From JBOHCT01 sp050699055 (GTDB taxonomy: Bacteria; Actinomycetota; Actinomycetes; Streptosporangiales; JBOHCT01), in the NCBI GenBank assembly GCA_050699055.1, contig JBOHCT010000132.1, positions 1 to 12,408 on the forward strand: a DNA stretch of 12,408 bases, written 5' to 3'. Numbering within the stretch: the first letter of the stretch is position 1; every line of letters starts with the position of its first letter. Under the pieces are notes generated by a model. It was not told the DNA's origin and did not search any database. It was given only the letters and a program-made list of their open reading frames with translations. Shown here piece after piece: positions 6,045 to 12,408 of the stretch. A program made the translations under genes and the position numbers.

Positions 6045-7718
6045 ATGAGGAACGGGCTCTTAATTGCGACGAGGACAGGCGAGGGACCGCGCACGAGACA
6101 TCTGCCGCGGCGTTCCCGCCTTCTGGTCCGCGCTTCGGCGGCTCTCGGCGTCGCGGCTGTGCTCATGACTGGAGCGCCAGGCATCGCGAACGCCAGCGAG
6201 GATGCGACCGTCCCCGCCAGGACCACCCCGAAGGTCATCCCGAAACCCGTCTCGATGCGGACCGTCCCCGGTCAGGCGTTCCGTCTGACGCCGGACACGC
6301 GGATCGTCATCCGCTCGACGTCGCCGGAGGTCCGCCAGGTAGGGCAGGACCTCGCCGCCCTCCTCCGCCCCTCCACCGGTTATCCGCTGCCCGTCGTGCC
6401 CCAGGCAGAGTCGGTGCCGCACAGCATCGTTCTCCGACTGTCGGGGACGGACAGGCTCGGTCAGGAGGGGTACCGGCTCGACGTCACCCACGGGGGCGTA
6501 CGCCTACGGGCGAACACCCCCGAAGGGCTCTACAACGGCGTCCAGACGCTCCGGCAGCTGCTGCCGCCGCGCGTGGAGAGCGACACGGTCCAGTCCGGCC
6601 CGTGGACGGTGCGGGGCGTCCATGTCGTGGACCACCCCCGCTTCTCCTGGCGCGGAGCGATGCTCGACGTTTCCCGGCACTTCTTCACGGTCGCGCAGGT
6701 CGAGCACTACATCGACCTGATCTCCATGTACAAGATCAACACCCTGCACCTGCACCTGAGCGACGACCAGGGCTGGCGGATCATGATCGACAGCTGGCCG
6801 CGGCTCGCGACTTACGGCGGTAGCACGAAGGTCGGCGGCGGCCCCGGCGGCTACTACACCAAGCAGGAGTACGCCGAGATCGTCGAGTACGCGGCGGATC
6901 ACTTCATCACCGTGGTACCGGAGATCGACGGCCCGGGCCACGTCAACGCCGCCCTGGCCTCGTACGCGAAGCTGAACTGCGACGGGACGGCCCCGCCGCT
7001 GTACACCGGCACCAGCGTCGGGTTCAGCTCGCTGTGCGTCGACAAGCCCATCACGTACGAGTTCTACGACGACGTCATGCGCGAGCTCGCGGCGATGACG
7101 CCGGGACCGTACATCCACATGGGCGGCGACGAGGCGCACAGCACCACCCACGACGACTACGTGAAGTTCGTCCAGCGTGCCGAGCGGATCATCCACGACC
7201 ACGGCAAGAAGGTCATCGGCTGGCAGGCGATCGCCAGGGGTGACCTGTCGTCGAGCTCCGTCTCGCAGTACTGGGGCACCGCCTCGGGCTCCGAGCCGGG
7301 GACCGACATCGCCCGCACCGCGGTCGGGCAGGGCATGAAGCTGGTGATGTCGCCCGCCAACCACGCGTACCTCGACATGAAGTACAACGAGGACACCAAG
7401 CTGGGGCTGCACTGGGCCGGCTACACCTCAGTCCGTGACTCCTACCAGTGGGATCCGGCGACGCTGATCGACGGCGTCACCGAGCACGACGTGCTCGGCG
7501 TCGAGGGCCCGCTGTGGAGCGAGACGCTGGAGAAGTCGGACGACATCGAGTTCATGGCGTTCCCGAGGTTGCCTGGACTCGCGGAGATCGGCTGGTCCCC
7601 GGCGCAGGGACGTTCGTGGGACGAGTACAAGGCACGGCTGGCCACCCAGGGACCGCGCTGGGACGTCATGGGGGTGAACTACTACCACTCGCCCCAGGTG
7701 CCCTGGGACCCGGCCTAG
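6045..7718 (+). CDS. Secreted GH20 beta-N-acetylhexosaminidase
   Basis: Releases terminal GlcNAc or GalNAc from chito-oligosaccharides and glycans by the substrate-assisted mechanism. From ATG 6045 it has 557 residues. The N-terminus is basic (RHLPRRSRLLVR), then hydrophobic (SAALGVAAVLMTGAPGI), with a likely cleavage after ANA at residue 50; the RR pair is not a convincing Tat motif. The GH20b accessory domain follows (about 60-170, IPKPVSM to NGVQTLRQLLPP). The (beta/alpha)8 barrel shows the family blocks MLDVSRHFFTV, INTLHLHLSDDQGWR, VVPEIDGPGHVNAAL and HMGGDEA, with the catalytic pair D362-E363. The length is normal, close to S. plicatus Hex. The ATG is uncertain because no ribosome-binding site precedes it; a TTG at 6009 would spoil the signal peptide. 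The DasR-like site upstream suggests induction by aminosugars. A strong hairpin follows the stop. Confidence 0.95.
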   Translation: MRNGLLIATRTGEGPRTRHLPRRSRLLVRASAALGVAAVLMTGAPGIANASEDATVPARTTPKVIPKPVSMRTVPGQAFRLTPDTRIVIRSTSPEVRQVGQDLAALLRPSTGYPLPVVPQAESVPHSIVLRLSGTDRLGQEGYRLDVTHGGVRLRANTPEGLYNGVQTLRQLLPPRVESDTVQSGPWTVRGVHVVDHPRFSWRGAMLDVSRHFFTVAQVEHYIDLISMYKINTLHLHLSDDQGWRIMIDSWPRLATYGGSTKVGGGPGGYYTKQEYAEIVEYAADHFITVVPEIDGPGHVNAALASYAKLNCDGTAPPLYTGTSVGFSSLCVDKPITYEFYDDVMRELAAMTPGPYIHMGGDEAHSTTHDDYVKFVQRAERIIHDHGKKVIGWQAIARGDLSSSSVSQYWGTASGSEPGTDIARTAVGQGMKLVMSPANHAYLDMKYNEDTKLGLHWAGYTSVRDSYQWDPATLIDGVTEHDVLGVEGPLWSETLEKSDDIEFMAFPRLPGLAEIGWSPAQGRSWDEYKARLATQGPRWDVMGVNYYHSPQVPWDPA

Positions 7719-7731
7719 CGCACACTCGCGG

Positions 7732-7764
7732 AGGGCGCCCTCCCGGCGGGAAGGGGGGCGCCTT
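7732..7764 (+). terminator. Strong GC hairpin terminator after GH20
   Basis: GGCGCCCTCC (7734-7743) pairs with GGGGGGCGCC (7753-7762) with one G-T wobble around a 9-base loop, and two more pairs extend it to 7732/7764. It starts 14 bases after the GH20 TAG and is followed only by a short T-containing stretch. Confidence 0.7.
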
Positions 7765-7820
7765 CCGTATGCCCGGGGGTCGCGTCCCGACCCGAGACTC
7801 GCGTTTGAGGTCCGCAGGGG

Positions 7821-7860
7821 TAGAAGACTTGTTCTTCTAGACCGCAAGAACGGATCTTGC
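7821..7860. promoter_or_regulatory. Twin inverted repeats with shared core AAGA-N5-TCTT
   Basis: Two perfect inverted repeats lie side by side: TAGAAGA-N5-TCTTCTA (7821-7839) and GCAAGA-N5-TCTTGC (7844-7860). Both contain AAGA-N5-TCTT, and their centres (7830 and 7852) are 22 bp apart, about two helical turns, so two dimers could bind the same DNA face. The spacers differ, so this is not a simple duplication. The pair lies in the 155-bp gap between the GH20 terminator and the MFS gene and is probably an operator for the permease. An RNA structure role is the alternative. Confidence 0.55.
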
Positions 7861-7867
7861 AAGCCAG

Positions 7868-7882
7868 CGGGCCCCAGGCCCG
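7868..7882. repeat. Third inverted repeat in the permease leader
   Basis: CGGGCC-CCA-GGCCCG is a perfect 6-bp stem with a 3-base loop, eight bases past the twin operator. It could be an attenuator-like hairpin in the leader of the permease or a remnant terminator; no function can be assigned. Nothing else is seen between 7765 and 7919: no credible ORF and no convincing promoter. Confidence 0.45.
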
Positions 7883-7919
7883 TGTCAGCATAGGAGACGC
7901 CTGTTCGTAATCTGGGACA

Positions 7920-8777
7920 GTGCGCGCGATTCCTGGACGAACGGACAGAACGAGTCGTCCAGGGGTCGATCCAGGACCGCGTCGAGCCACCGCGCTGGCG
8001 GTCGCCGCGACCACCTGTGGACTCCTCGGAGTGTTCGTCACCTCCGCTCTGACGCCGCAGCTTCACCATGACGTCGACGTCACCGCCAGCCGCCTCGGCC
8101 TCGGCGTGTATGCCGGTGCCGCCGCCTTGGCCATCGCCGTCGCCCTGACCGTCCGGGCGCCCGCGGGCGCGCGCCGCGATTCGCGAACCATCGATCCGAG
8201 ACGCCGTCCTCCCCTGTCCCGCCGCCCACTGATCGTCCTCGCGATGGGATGGGGACAGGCCTCCATGGGGGCGAACGCCCTCGGCGCCTTCTTCGTCCTC
8301 GGCGCGGCGCACGCCGGCTTCTCCCCGGTGACGGCCGCGCTGCTGGCTGTCGCCGGTTCGCTCACGAGCATCATGGTACGGATCGGTGTCGGCTTCCTCG
8401 CCGACCGGTGGACGGGCACTGGACTGGGAGTGGTGGCCGCGATGAGTAGGATCGGCGCCCTTGGGGTCGCGCTGCTCGCCACCGGGACGGCCTCGGCGTT
8501 CGTGCTGGCGACCGTGACCGGCTACGGGATCGGCTGGGGATGGGCTGGGTTGGCCAACTACGCGGTCGTACGCACGCACCCAGGCCAACCTGGTAAGGCC
8601 ACCGGCGTCACGCAGGCGGGAGCCAGCGCCGGCGCCTGTGCCGGCCCGCTGGCGTTCGGGGTGCTCGTCACCGACACCGGCTACCCGCTGGCCTGGCTGG
8701 CCGCCGCTGTAGGCGTCATCCTGGCCGGCCGCAGGATGCTGCAGATGCGGCCCGCATCGCGGGCCACGGCGACGTAA
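7920..8777 (+). CDS. Shortened MFS permease, apparently missing about four helices
   Basis: An inner-membrane major facilitator-like transporter of 285 residues; the family norm is about 400 with 12 helices. I count about eight hydrophobic segments: near 24-48, 56-78, 102-130, 134-158, 167-189, 191-216, 226-250 and 255-270. The last six look like a complete C-terminal half, with the repeated loop motif GFLADRW at 158-164 between its second and third helices. The first helix is also normal (ATALAVAATTCGLLGVFVTS). The second seems a hybrid: SRLGLGVYAGAAALA reads like the start of helix 2 but runs on into ALTVRAPAGARR, like the end of helix 6 and the central loop. This suggests an in-frame loss of about 120 codons. 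The only usable start is GTG 7920, preceded by TAA at 7908. Whether it still transports is doubtful; the substrate is unknown. Confidence 0.75.
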   Translation: MRAIPGRTDRTSRPGVDPGPRRATALAVAATTCGLLGVFVTSALTPQLHHDVDVTASRLGLGVYAGAAALAIAVALTVRAPAGARRDSRTIDPRRRPPLSRRPLIVLAMGWGQASMGANALGAFFVLGAAHAGFSPVTAALLAVAGSLTSIMVRIGVGFLADRWTGTGLGVVAAMSRIGALGVALLATGTASAFVLATVTGYGIGWGWAGLANYAVVRTHPGQPGKATGVTQAGASAGACAGPLAFGVLVTDTGYPLAWLAAAVGVILAGRRMLQMRPASRATAT

Positions 8778-8899
8778 CGCCGCCGCCGACACGCTCAGGC
8801 GCGTCAGACGCACGCTCCCGCCCCCGCGCGGCGGCTGCCCCCGCGAAGGGCGTGACCCGATCCGGCGACCGAAAGCACCGTCGCGAGCCACGCGGCCTC

Positions 8900-8929
8900 T
8901 TGACCGAGTCGGGCACGGTGATCCAATAT
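8900..8929 (+). promoter_or_regulatory. Promoter of the GH127 gene
   Basis: TTGACC (8900-8905) and CAATAT (8924-8929) are separated by 18 bases, good housekeeping-type boxes in an unusually AT-rich patch. The start would be near 8936, giving a leader of about 33 bases. It sits in the 191-bp gap after the permease, which otherwise holds only a short palindrome, GCGTCAGACGC at 8801-8811. Confidence 0.6.
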
Positions 8930-8942
8930 TTCGTTCCTAAGC

Positions 8943-8961
8943 CGAGATCTCGAACGTCGAG
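8943..8961. promoter_or_regulatory. Two overlapping palindromes in the GH127 leader
   Basis: CGAGATCTCG (8943-8952) and CTCGA-ACG-TCGAG (8949-8961) are both perfect and share CTCG, so as RNA only one could form at a time. The right arm of the second overlaps the ribosome-binding GAGGG (8959-8963). They may be a repressor site just past the transcription start, or a small switch masking the ribosome site. Confidence 0.4.
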
Positions 8962-8968
8962 GGCAGGG

Positions 8969-10930
8969 ATGCTCGCACCCGAGACAGCACGCGGTGCCGG
9001 ACGGGGGAAGGCAGCAAGGCACGGTCCCGTACGTTTCACGACCTTCTCCGCCGCCCGGTGGCGGCCGCTGCCGTTGGACGCGATCACGCTGCGCGCCGGG
9101 TTCTGGTCGCGCCGGGTCACCCGGAACGCCGAGGTGACCCTCGCGCACGCGTACGAGCAGCTCGGAGCGCGAGGCACGTTGCGTAACTTCGCGCGCGCCG
9201 CACGCGGTGAGCGTGAGCATGACGGACCGCTCTTCAGCGACTCCGACCTCTACAAGTGGGTCGAGGGCGCGTGCTGGCAGCTCGTGTCCAGGCCGGACGG
9301 ACAGCTCGAGAAGCTCGTCGAGGACGCCGTGGAGCTGATAGCCGCCGCCCAGGACAGCGACGGCTACATCAACACCTATTGGCAGGCGCGCGGCCGGCAG
9401 TATCGGTTCACCGACCTAGCCTACGGCCACGAGATGTACTGCGTCGGGCATCTTGTCCAGGCGGGCGTGGCACACCGTCGGGTCACCGGACGGCAGCGGC
9501 TTCTCGACGTCGCGTGTCGCGCCGCGGACCACGTGGGGTCCGTCTTCGGTACCGGTCGGCAGTGCGGCACCCCAGGGCATCCCGAGATCGAGGGGGCCCT
9601 GGTGGAACTGTGGCGGGAGACCGGAGACCGGGCCGCGCTCGAGCTCGCGGGGTTCCTCATCGACCAGCGGGGCCACGGTCTCCTCGGGCCGGGTCAGCAC
9701 GGCGGCCCGGCCTATTTTCAAGACCACGTGCCCGTGCGCGAGGCACATACGGTCGAAGGCCACGCCGTACGGCAGGTCTACCTGCTCGCCGGGGTCGTCG
9801 ATCGCTACCTGGAGACCGGCGAGCAGGACCTCCTCGCGGCCGCTGAGCGCCAGTGGCGCGACCTGGTGAGCCGCAAGACTTACGTGACGGGTGGGCTGGG
9901 CGCCGAGCACGAAGGGGAAGCCTTCGGTGAACCCTATGAGCTGCCGAACGCCCGCGCCTACGCGGAGACCTGCGCCGCGATCGGCAGCGTCTTCTGGAAC
10001 TGGCGGATGCTGCTGGCGACCGCGGACGGCGGGTACGCCGACCTCATCGAGCACACGCTGTACAACGCCGTCCTCTGCGGCGTCTCGCTGCGCGGCGACC
10101 GGTTCTTCTACGCCAACCCGCTGAGCAGCACCGGGGAGGCGCCGTCGCTCGACCGCAAGCGTGCCGAGCGCGCGTCGTGGTTCGACGTCGCCTGCTGCCC
10201 GCCCAACGTCACCCGCCTCCTCGCCTCCATCCAGCACTACCTCGCCAGCCACGACGCGCACGGGGTCCAGATCCACCAGTACACGAGCATGGAGCTTCGG
10301 GTACCCGAGGGCGAAGGGGCAGGGGCCCATCTGCGGGTCGATACCGACTACCCGTGGGGCGGCGACGTGCGGATCGACGTCCTGGCATCCCCCGAGCGGG
10401 CATGGAGCCTGGGACTGCGCGTACCGGCGTGGGCGTCGGGCGCGCGCGCCGCACTTGGCGGAGAGACGCTCCCGGACTCGACGGAACGGGGTTACGTGTG
10501 GTTCCGCAGGCGCTGGCGCGCCGGCGATCGAGTGCGGCTGGAGCTGCCCATGCGACCGCGTCTGATCCGGGCTCACCCCCGGGTCGACGCCGCCCGCGGG
10601 AGCGCGGCGGTCCAGCGGGGCCCGCTCGTCTACTGCGTCGAGCAGACCGACCAGCCGGCGGACGTGCGGGCCTTGGAGGCCGAGCTCGACGAGGCCGCCA
10701 CCCTCGCCGAGACAACGGTGCGAGGGCTCCCCGAGAAGATGGTCGGCCTTCGGATCGGCGGCTATGTACGGGACGGCGGCAGCTCACTGTACGCGGACCT
10801 TCGCCGCGACGGGACCGCGTCGGGCAGGCCGGCCTCCCTCGTCGCCATCCCGTACTTCGCCTGGGCCAACCGCGGTCCGGCCGCCATGCGGGTCTGGCTG
10901 CCCCGTGCCGGCTCCGCCACCCTTACGTGA
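8969..10930 (+). CDS. GH127 beta-L-arabinofuranosidase
   Basis: A 653-residue intracellular (no signal peptide) glycosidase of the HypBA1 type, which removes beta-L-arabinofuranose from arabinosides and hydroxyproline-linked arabino-oligosaccharides. The alpha/alpha barrel begins with LPLDAITLRAGFWSRR and includes LYKWVEGACWQL, AQDSDGYINTYW and YGHEMYCVGHLVQAG. The zinc site and catalytic residues are intact: E317 (acid/base, E322 in HypBA1), E333 and C335 in YAETCAAIG, and C409-C410 in ACCPPN, where C409 matches the nucleophile C417. The E317-E333 spacing of 16 equals that in HypBA1. ATG 8969 has GAGGG five bases upstream. The frame stays open to 8852, but that would start upstream of the promoter. 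C-terminal beta-sandwich domains follow, ending FAWANRGPAAMRVWLP. The related family GH146 is an alternative. It converges with GH43, the stops 15 bp apart. Confidence 0.94.
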   Translation: MLAPETARGAGRGKAARHGPVRFTTFSAARWRPLPLDAITLRAGFWSRRVTRNAEVTLAHAYEQLGARGTLRNFARAARGEREHDGPLFSDSDLYKWVEGACWQLVSRPDGQLEKLVEDAVELIAAAQDSDGYINTYWQARGRQYRFTDLAYGHEMYCVGHLVQAGVAHRRVTGRQRLLDVACRAADHVGSVFGTGRQCGTPGHPEIEGALVELWRETGDRAALELAGFLIDQRGHGLLGPGQHGGPAYFQDHVPVREAHTVEGHAVRQVYLLAGVVDRYLETGEQDLLAAAERQWRDLVSRKTYVTGGLGAEHEGEAFGEPYELPNARAYAETCAAIGSVFWNWRMLLATADGGYADLIEHTLYNAVLCGVSLRGDRFFYANPLSSTGEAPSLDRKRAERASWFDVACCPPNVTRLLASIQHYLASHDAHGVQIHQYTSMELRVPEGEGAGAHLRVDTDYPWGGDVRIDVLASPERAWSLGLRVPAWASGARAALGGETLPDSTERGYVWFRRRWRAGDRVRLELPMRPRLIRAHPRVDAARGSAAVQRGPLVYCVEQTDQPADVRALEAELDEAATLAETTVRGLPEKMVGLRIGGYVRDGGSSLYADLRRDGTASGRPASLVAIPYFAWANRGPAAMRVWLPRAGSATLT

Positions 10931-10945
10931 AGGGCCGGTGCCGGT

Positions 10946-11829
10946 TCAGTGGCCCGCGCGGCGACATGTCGCGTGGGCGGGCCGACGGCACGTCAGGTGC
11001 GGCCAGCCTCCGTCGTCCCACCACAGCCGGTTGAGTCCGAGCTTGGGCACGCCTGCGTCATTGCCGTCGTAGTAGTGGTAAACGAGAAGGTCCTTGCTTC
11101 CCTGCGCCTCCGCGGAACGGAACACACTCTGCCCACCGGGTCCGATGACCCAGTCATGCGTGGCGAGGACCTGCGTCCCCCGCCTTGTAGCATCGGGGTT
11201 CCCTGACGGTCGTAGTAGGGCCCGGTAATGTGGCGGGATCGTCCGACCATGACGCGGTAGGTGCTGTCCGTGCCGCGACAGCAGAACCCAAATGACGCGA
11301 AGAGATAATAGTCGCCGCCGTGCCGGACGACGTAGGAGTTTTCGATCGCGTCCGGCGGGGGTCGCTGGGCCAGCGAGTAACGGGTCGTGTTCCATGGTGC
11401 CTGCTTGCCTGTCGCCGGGTTGATCTCGATCATCTTGATGCCGCTCCAGAAGGAGCCGAACGACAGCCACCAGCGACCGTCAGCATCAACGACCAACGCC
11501 GGGTCGAGGGCGTTGAAGGTGTCCGATGGCCGGGATCCGTAGACCATGCCTTTGTCGTGCCAGCTGACCGGCTCGCCTGTCGGGCTGGTCGCGAACCCGA
11601 TGGCCGAGGAGCTCCCGTTCGCGGCCAGTGTCATCGAGGGATCGTGGACCACGGTGTCTCCGGTGACCCGACGCGGGTACGGATAGCTCCTCTCGTGTGC
11701 ACTCGCGGAGGGAGCACCTATGGCGACGGCCAGCAGCGACAGCGCGGCTGCGACCGCGAACAGAAAGCCGCGATGGCGCGGACGAGCGCCGCGATCGAAT
11801 GGTGCTTCGTGGGCTCTGCCGATTAACAT
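10946..11829 (-). pseudogene. Secreted GH43 endo-1,5-alpha-L-arabinanase, broken by a frameshift
   Basis: A five-bladed propeller glycosidase that cuts arabinan outside the cell. ATG 11829 has GGAG seven bases upstream. The signal peptide is clear: RGARPRHRG, then FLFAVAAALSLLAVAIGA, cleavage after SASA at residue 44. Catalytic residues are D63 (VHDPSM), D109 (LDPALV) and E163 (IENSYVV), with the family blocks FGSFWSGIKMIEINPATGK and FGFCCRGTDSTYRVMVGRS. After about residue 218 the match leaves the frame and resumes in the -1 frame (ATHDWVIGPGGQSVF, then LLVYHYYDGNDAG and GLNRLWWDDGGWPHL). The break is at five C's (five G's on the coding strand), 11177-11181; one extra G restores about 294 codons. 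As read, the protein drops the GPGGQSV blade and ends at 10993. A sequencing error, a true pseudogene or slippage are all possible. The gene starts 43 bp after the ABC gene and may be cotranscribed with it. Confidence 0.85.
10951..10983. terminator. Two-stem hairpin between convergent GH127 and GH43
   Basis: An outer stem GGCCCGC (10951-10957)/GCGGGCC (10977-10983) encloses a perfect 12-bp palindrome GCGACATGTCGC (10961-10972). It lies 20 bases past the GH127 stop and within the last codons of GH43 in the restored frame, where the encoded tail (TCRRPAHATCRRAGH) is not family-like. It probably terminates transcription from both sides. Confidence 0.55.
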
Positions 11830-11872
11830 CCGAGAACTCCAACGATGAGGTGTACCTGTCGTCTGTCCGGGC

Positions 11873-12408
11873 TCAGGGGGTGGCTTGGGCGGGGGAGGGG
11901 GTGGTGGTGAGGGTGTGGGCTTGGGGGTGGCCGATGGCGAGGCCGCTGTCGGGGTCGAAGTAGTGGAGGTGGCCGGTGTCGACGGCGAGGGTGACGGTTT
12001 GGCCGGGGCGGACGCGGGAGCGGGCGTTGACCCGGGCGGTCCACATGGACTGGTCGCCGGCGAGCGGGATCGCGGTCTCGGTTTCCTCGTCGGTGTCGTG
12101 GGCGAGGTCGCTGGTGTCCTTGTGGACCACCGGCGGGGCGTCGATCATGAAGATGATGTTGACCTCGCTGCCGAGTTCCTCGGTGACGTCGGCGCGGGCG
12201 GGCATGGTCGGCCAGCCGTGGTCGGAGACGGTGGCGTCCTCGAAGTCCGAGGGCCGCACGCCCACGATCACCTGCCGGCCGAAGTAGTCCTCCAACCCCG
12301 GGTGGGCGGCGAGTGAGGCCTGCGGGACCGGCAGCCGCTGCCCGGCGAACACCACCCCGGGCCCGTCGTCGCGGACCAGCTCCGCGGCCACGACGTTCAT
12401 CGCCGGGG
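11873..12408 (-). CDS. Sugar ABC transporter ATP-binding protein (MsmX/MsiK/UgpC type), 5' end cut
   Basis: The C-terminal 177 residues of the ATPase that powers oligosaccharide import. The Walker and signature motifs lie outside the window. What remains starts with PAMNVV, the usual end of the nucleotide-binding domain in this family, then the MalK-like regulatory (TOBE) part: VIVGVRPSDFEDA, VTEELGSEVNIIFMID, and RVRPGQTVTLAVDTGHLHYFDPDSGLAI. In Streptomyces a single MsiK serves many importers, among them the chitobiose system DasABC; here GH43 lies 43 bp downstream on the same strand. An insert rich in Asp, Glu and Thr (about 95-107) and a Pro/Thr tail (TLTTTPSPAQATP) vary within the family. 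No partner permease or binding protein is in the window. The tail is encoded by a G-rich tract on the plus strand. Confidence 0.9.
   Translation of the reverse strand, partial: PAMNVVAAELVRDDGPGVVFAGQRLPVPQASLAAHPGLEDYFGRQVIVGVRPSDFEDATVSDHGWPTMPARADVTEELGSEVNIIFMIDAPPVVHKDTSDLAHDTDEETETAIPLAGDQSMWTARVNARSRVRPGQTVTLAVDTGHLHYFDPDSGLAIGHPQAHTLTTTPSPAQATP
11887..11927 (+). other. G-rich tract with G-quadruplex potential
   Basis: The plus strand has six runs of three to five G's (11887-11889, 11891-11895, 11897-11901, 11911-11913, 11917-11919, 11923-11927) with loops of one to nine bases, satisfying the usual four-run quadruplex pattern. It lies on the non-coding strand at the 3' end of the ABC ATPase gene, just before GH43. 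It may simply reflect Pro/Thr codons in the tail. Confidence 0.6.

Noticed and set aside
7831..7846. Second DasR-like site before the permease (contains TCTAGACC)
   Set aside because: Only the right half matches; the left half lacks the TGG, and the bases are better explained by the TAGAAGA-N5-TCTTCTA repeat.
7428..8891. 487-codon minus-strand open frame over GH20 and MFS
   Set aside because: It crosses the GH20 terminator and the intergenic repeats, and both covered genes have clear families on the opposite strand.
8852..8968. Upstream start for GH127
   Set aside because: It would place the start before the TTGACC/CAATAT promoter, and the added residues are not family-like.
9416..10576. 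386-codon minus-strand open frame
   Set aside because: Antisense to the GH127 catalytic core, whose zinc and catalytic residues are intact.
11177..11181. Programmed -1 frameshift in GH43
   Set aside because: The run is preceded by C on the coding strand, so it is not a proper X XXY YYZ slippery heptamer, and no reason for frameshifting is known in this family. Base loss or sequencing error is simpler.
11885..12316. Gly/Val-rich plus-strand open frame beginning with a run of Gly
   Set aside because: Shadow of the ABC ATPase C-terminus; the Gly run only reflects the G-rich tract.
1..12408. CRISPR array, insertion sequence, tRNA or rRNA
   Set aside because: No spaced repeats, transposase motifs, terminal inverted repeats with target duplications, or RNA gene signatures were seen on either strand.

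Overview
The window is very GC-rich, has strong third-position GC bias and uses GTG starts freely. All recognisable proteins look actinobacterial, so the source is probably a filamentous actinomycete; genus is not assignable from this stretch. I found ten protein-coding genes (one cut at each edge, one frameshifted) and no rRNA, tRNA, CRISPR or insertion sequence.

Left part (1-5967), two catabolic or oxidative units. Reading leftward, an IclR-type regulator (1016-1831) overlaps by GTGA a class III (CaiB/BaiF) CoA-transferase that runs off the left edge. A TTCCA/TGGAA repeat cluster sits on the IclR start. Next to it, also leftward, is a three-gene operon joined by two ATGA overlaps: short-chain dehydrogenase, AurF-like diiron oxygenase, Baeyer-Villiger-type flavin monooxygenase. 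A divergent TetR regulator (5230-5967) faces it. The 47 bp between the two units hold two overlapping promoters and a 15-bp near-palindrome placed to repress both. The trio resembles a ketone, alcohol or amine oxidation cassette; its substrate cannot be told from sequence.

Right part (5968-12408), a carbohydrate-use region. It holds a secreted GH20 beta-N-acetylhexosaminidase with a DasR-like operator (dre) abutting its -35 box, a shortened MFS permease apparently missing about four helices, a GH127 beta-L-arabinofuranosidase with its own promoter, a convergent secreted GH43 endo-arabinanase broken by a frameshift in a five-base C run, and the C-terminal half of a MsmX/MsiK-type sugar ABC ATPase at the right edge. 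The enzymes point to scavenging of chitin- and arabinan/arabinoglycan-derived sugars: polymers cut outside, oligosaccharides imported, arabinose released inside.

The items most worth following are the SDR/diiron/BVMO operon with its shared operator and a Shine-Dalgarno sequence buried in a hairpin, the putative dre in front of GH20, the paired AAGA-N5-TCTT sites before the shortened permease, and the GH43 frameshift. Nothing here is clearly an unknown defence or mobile system.
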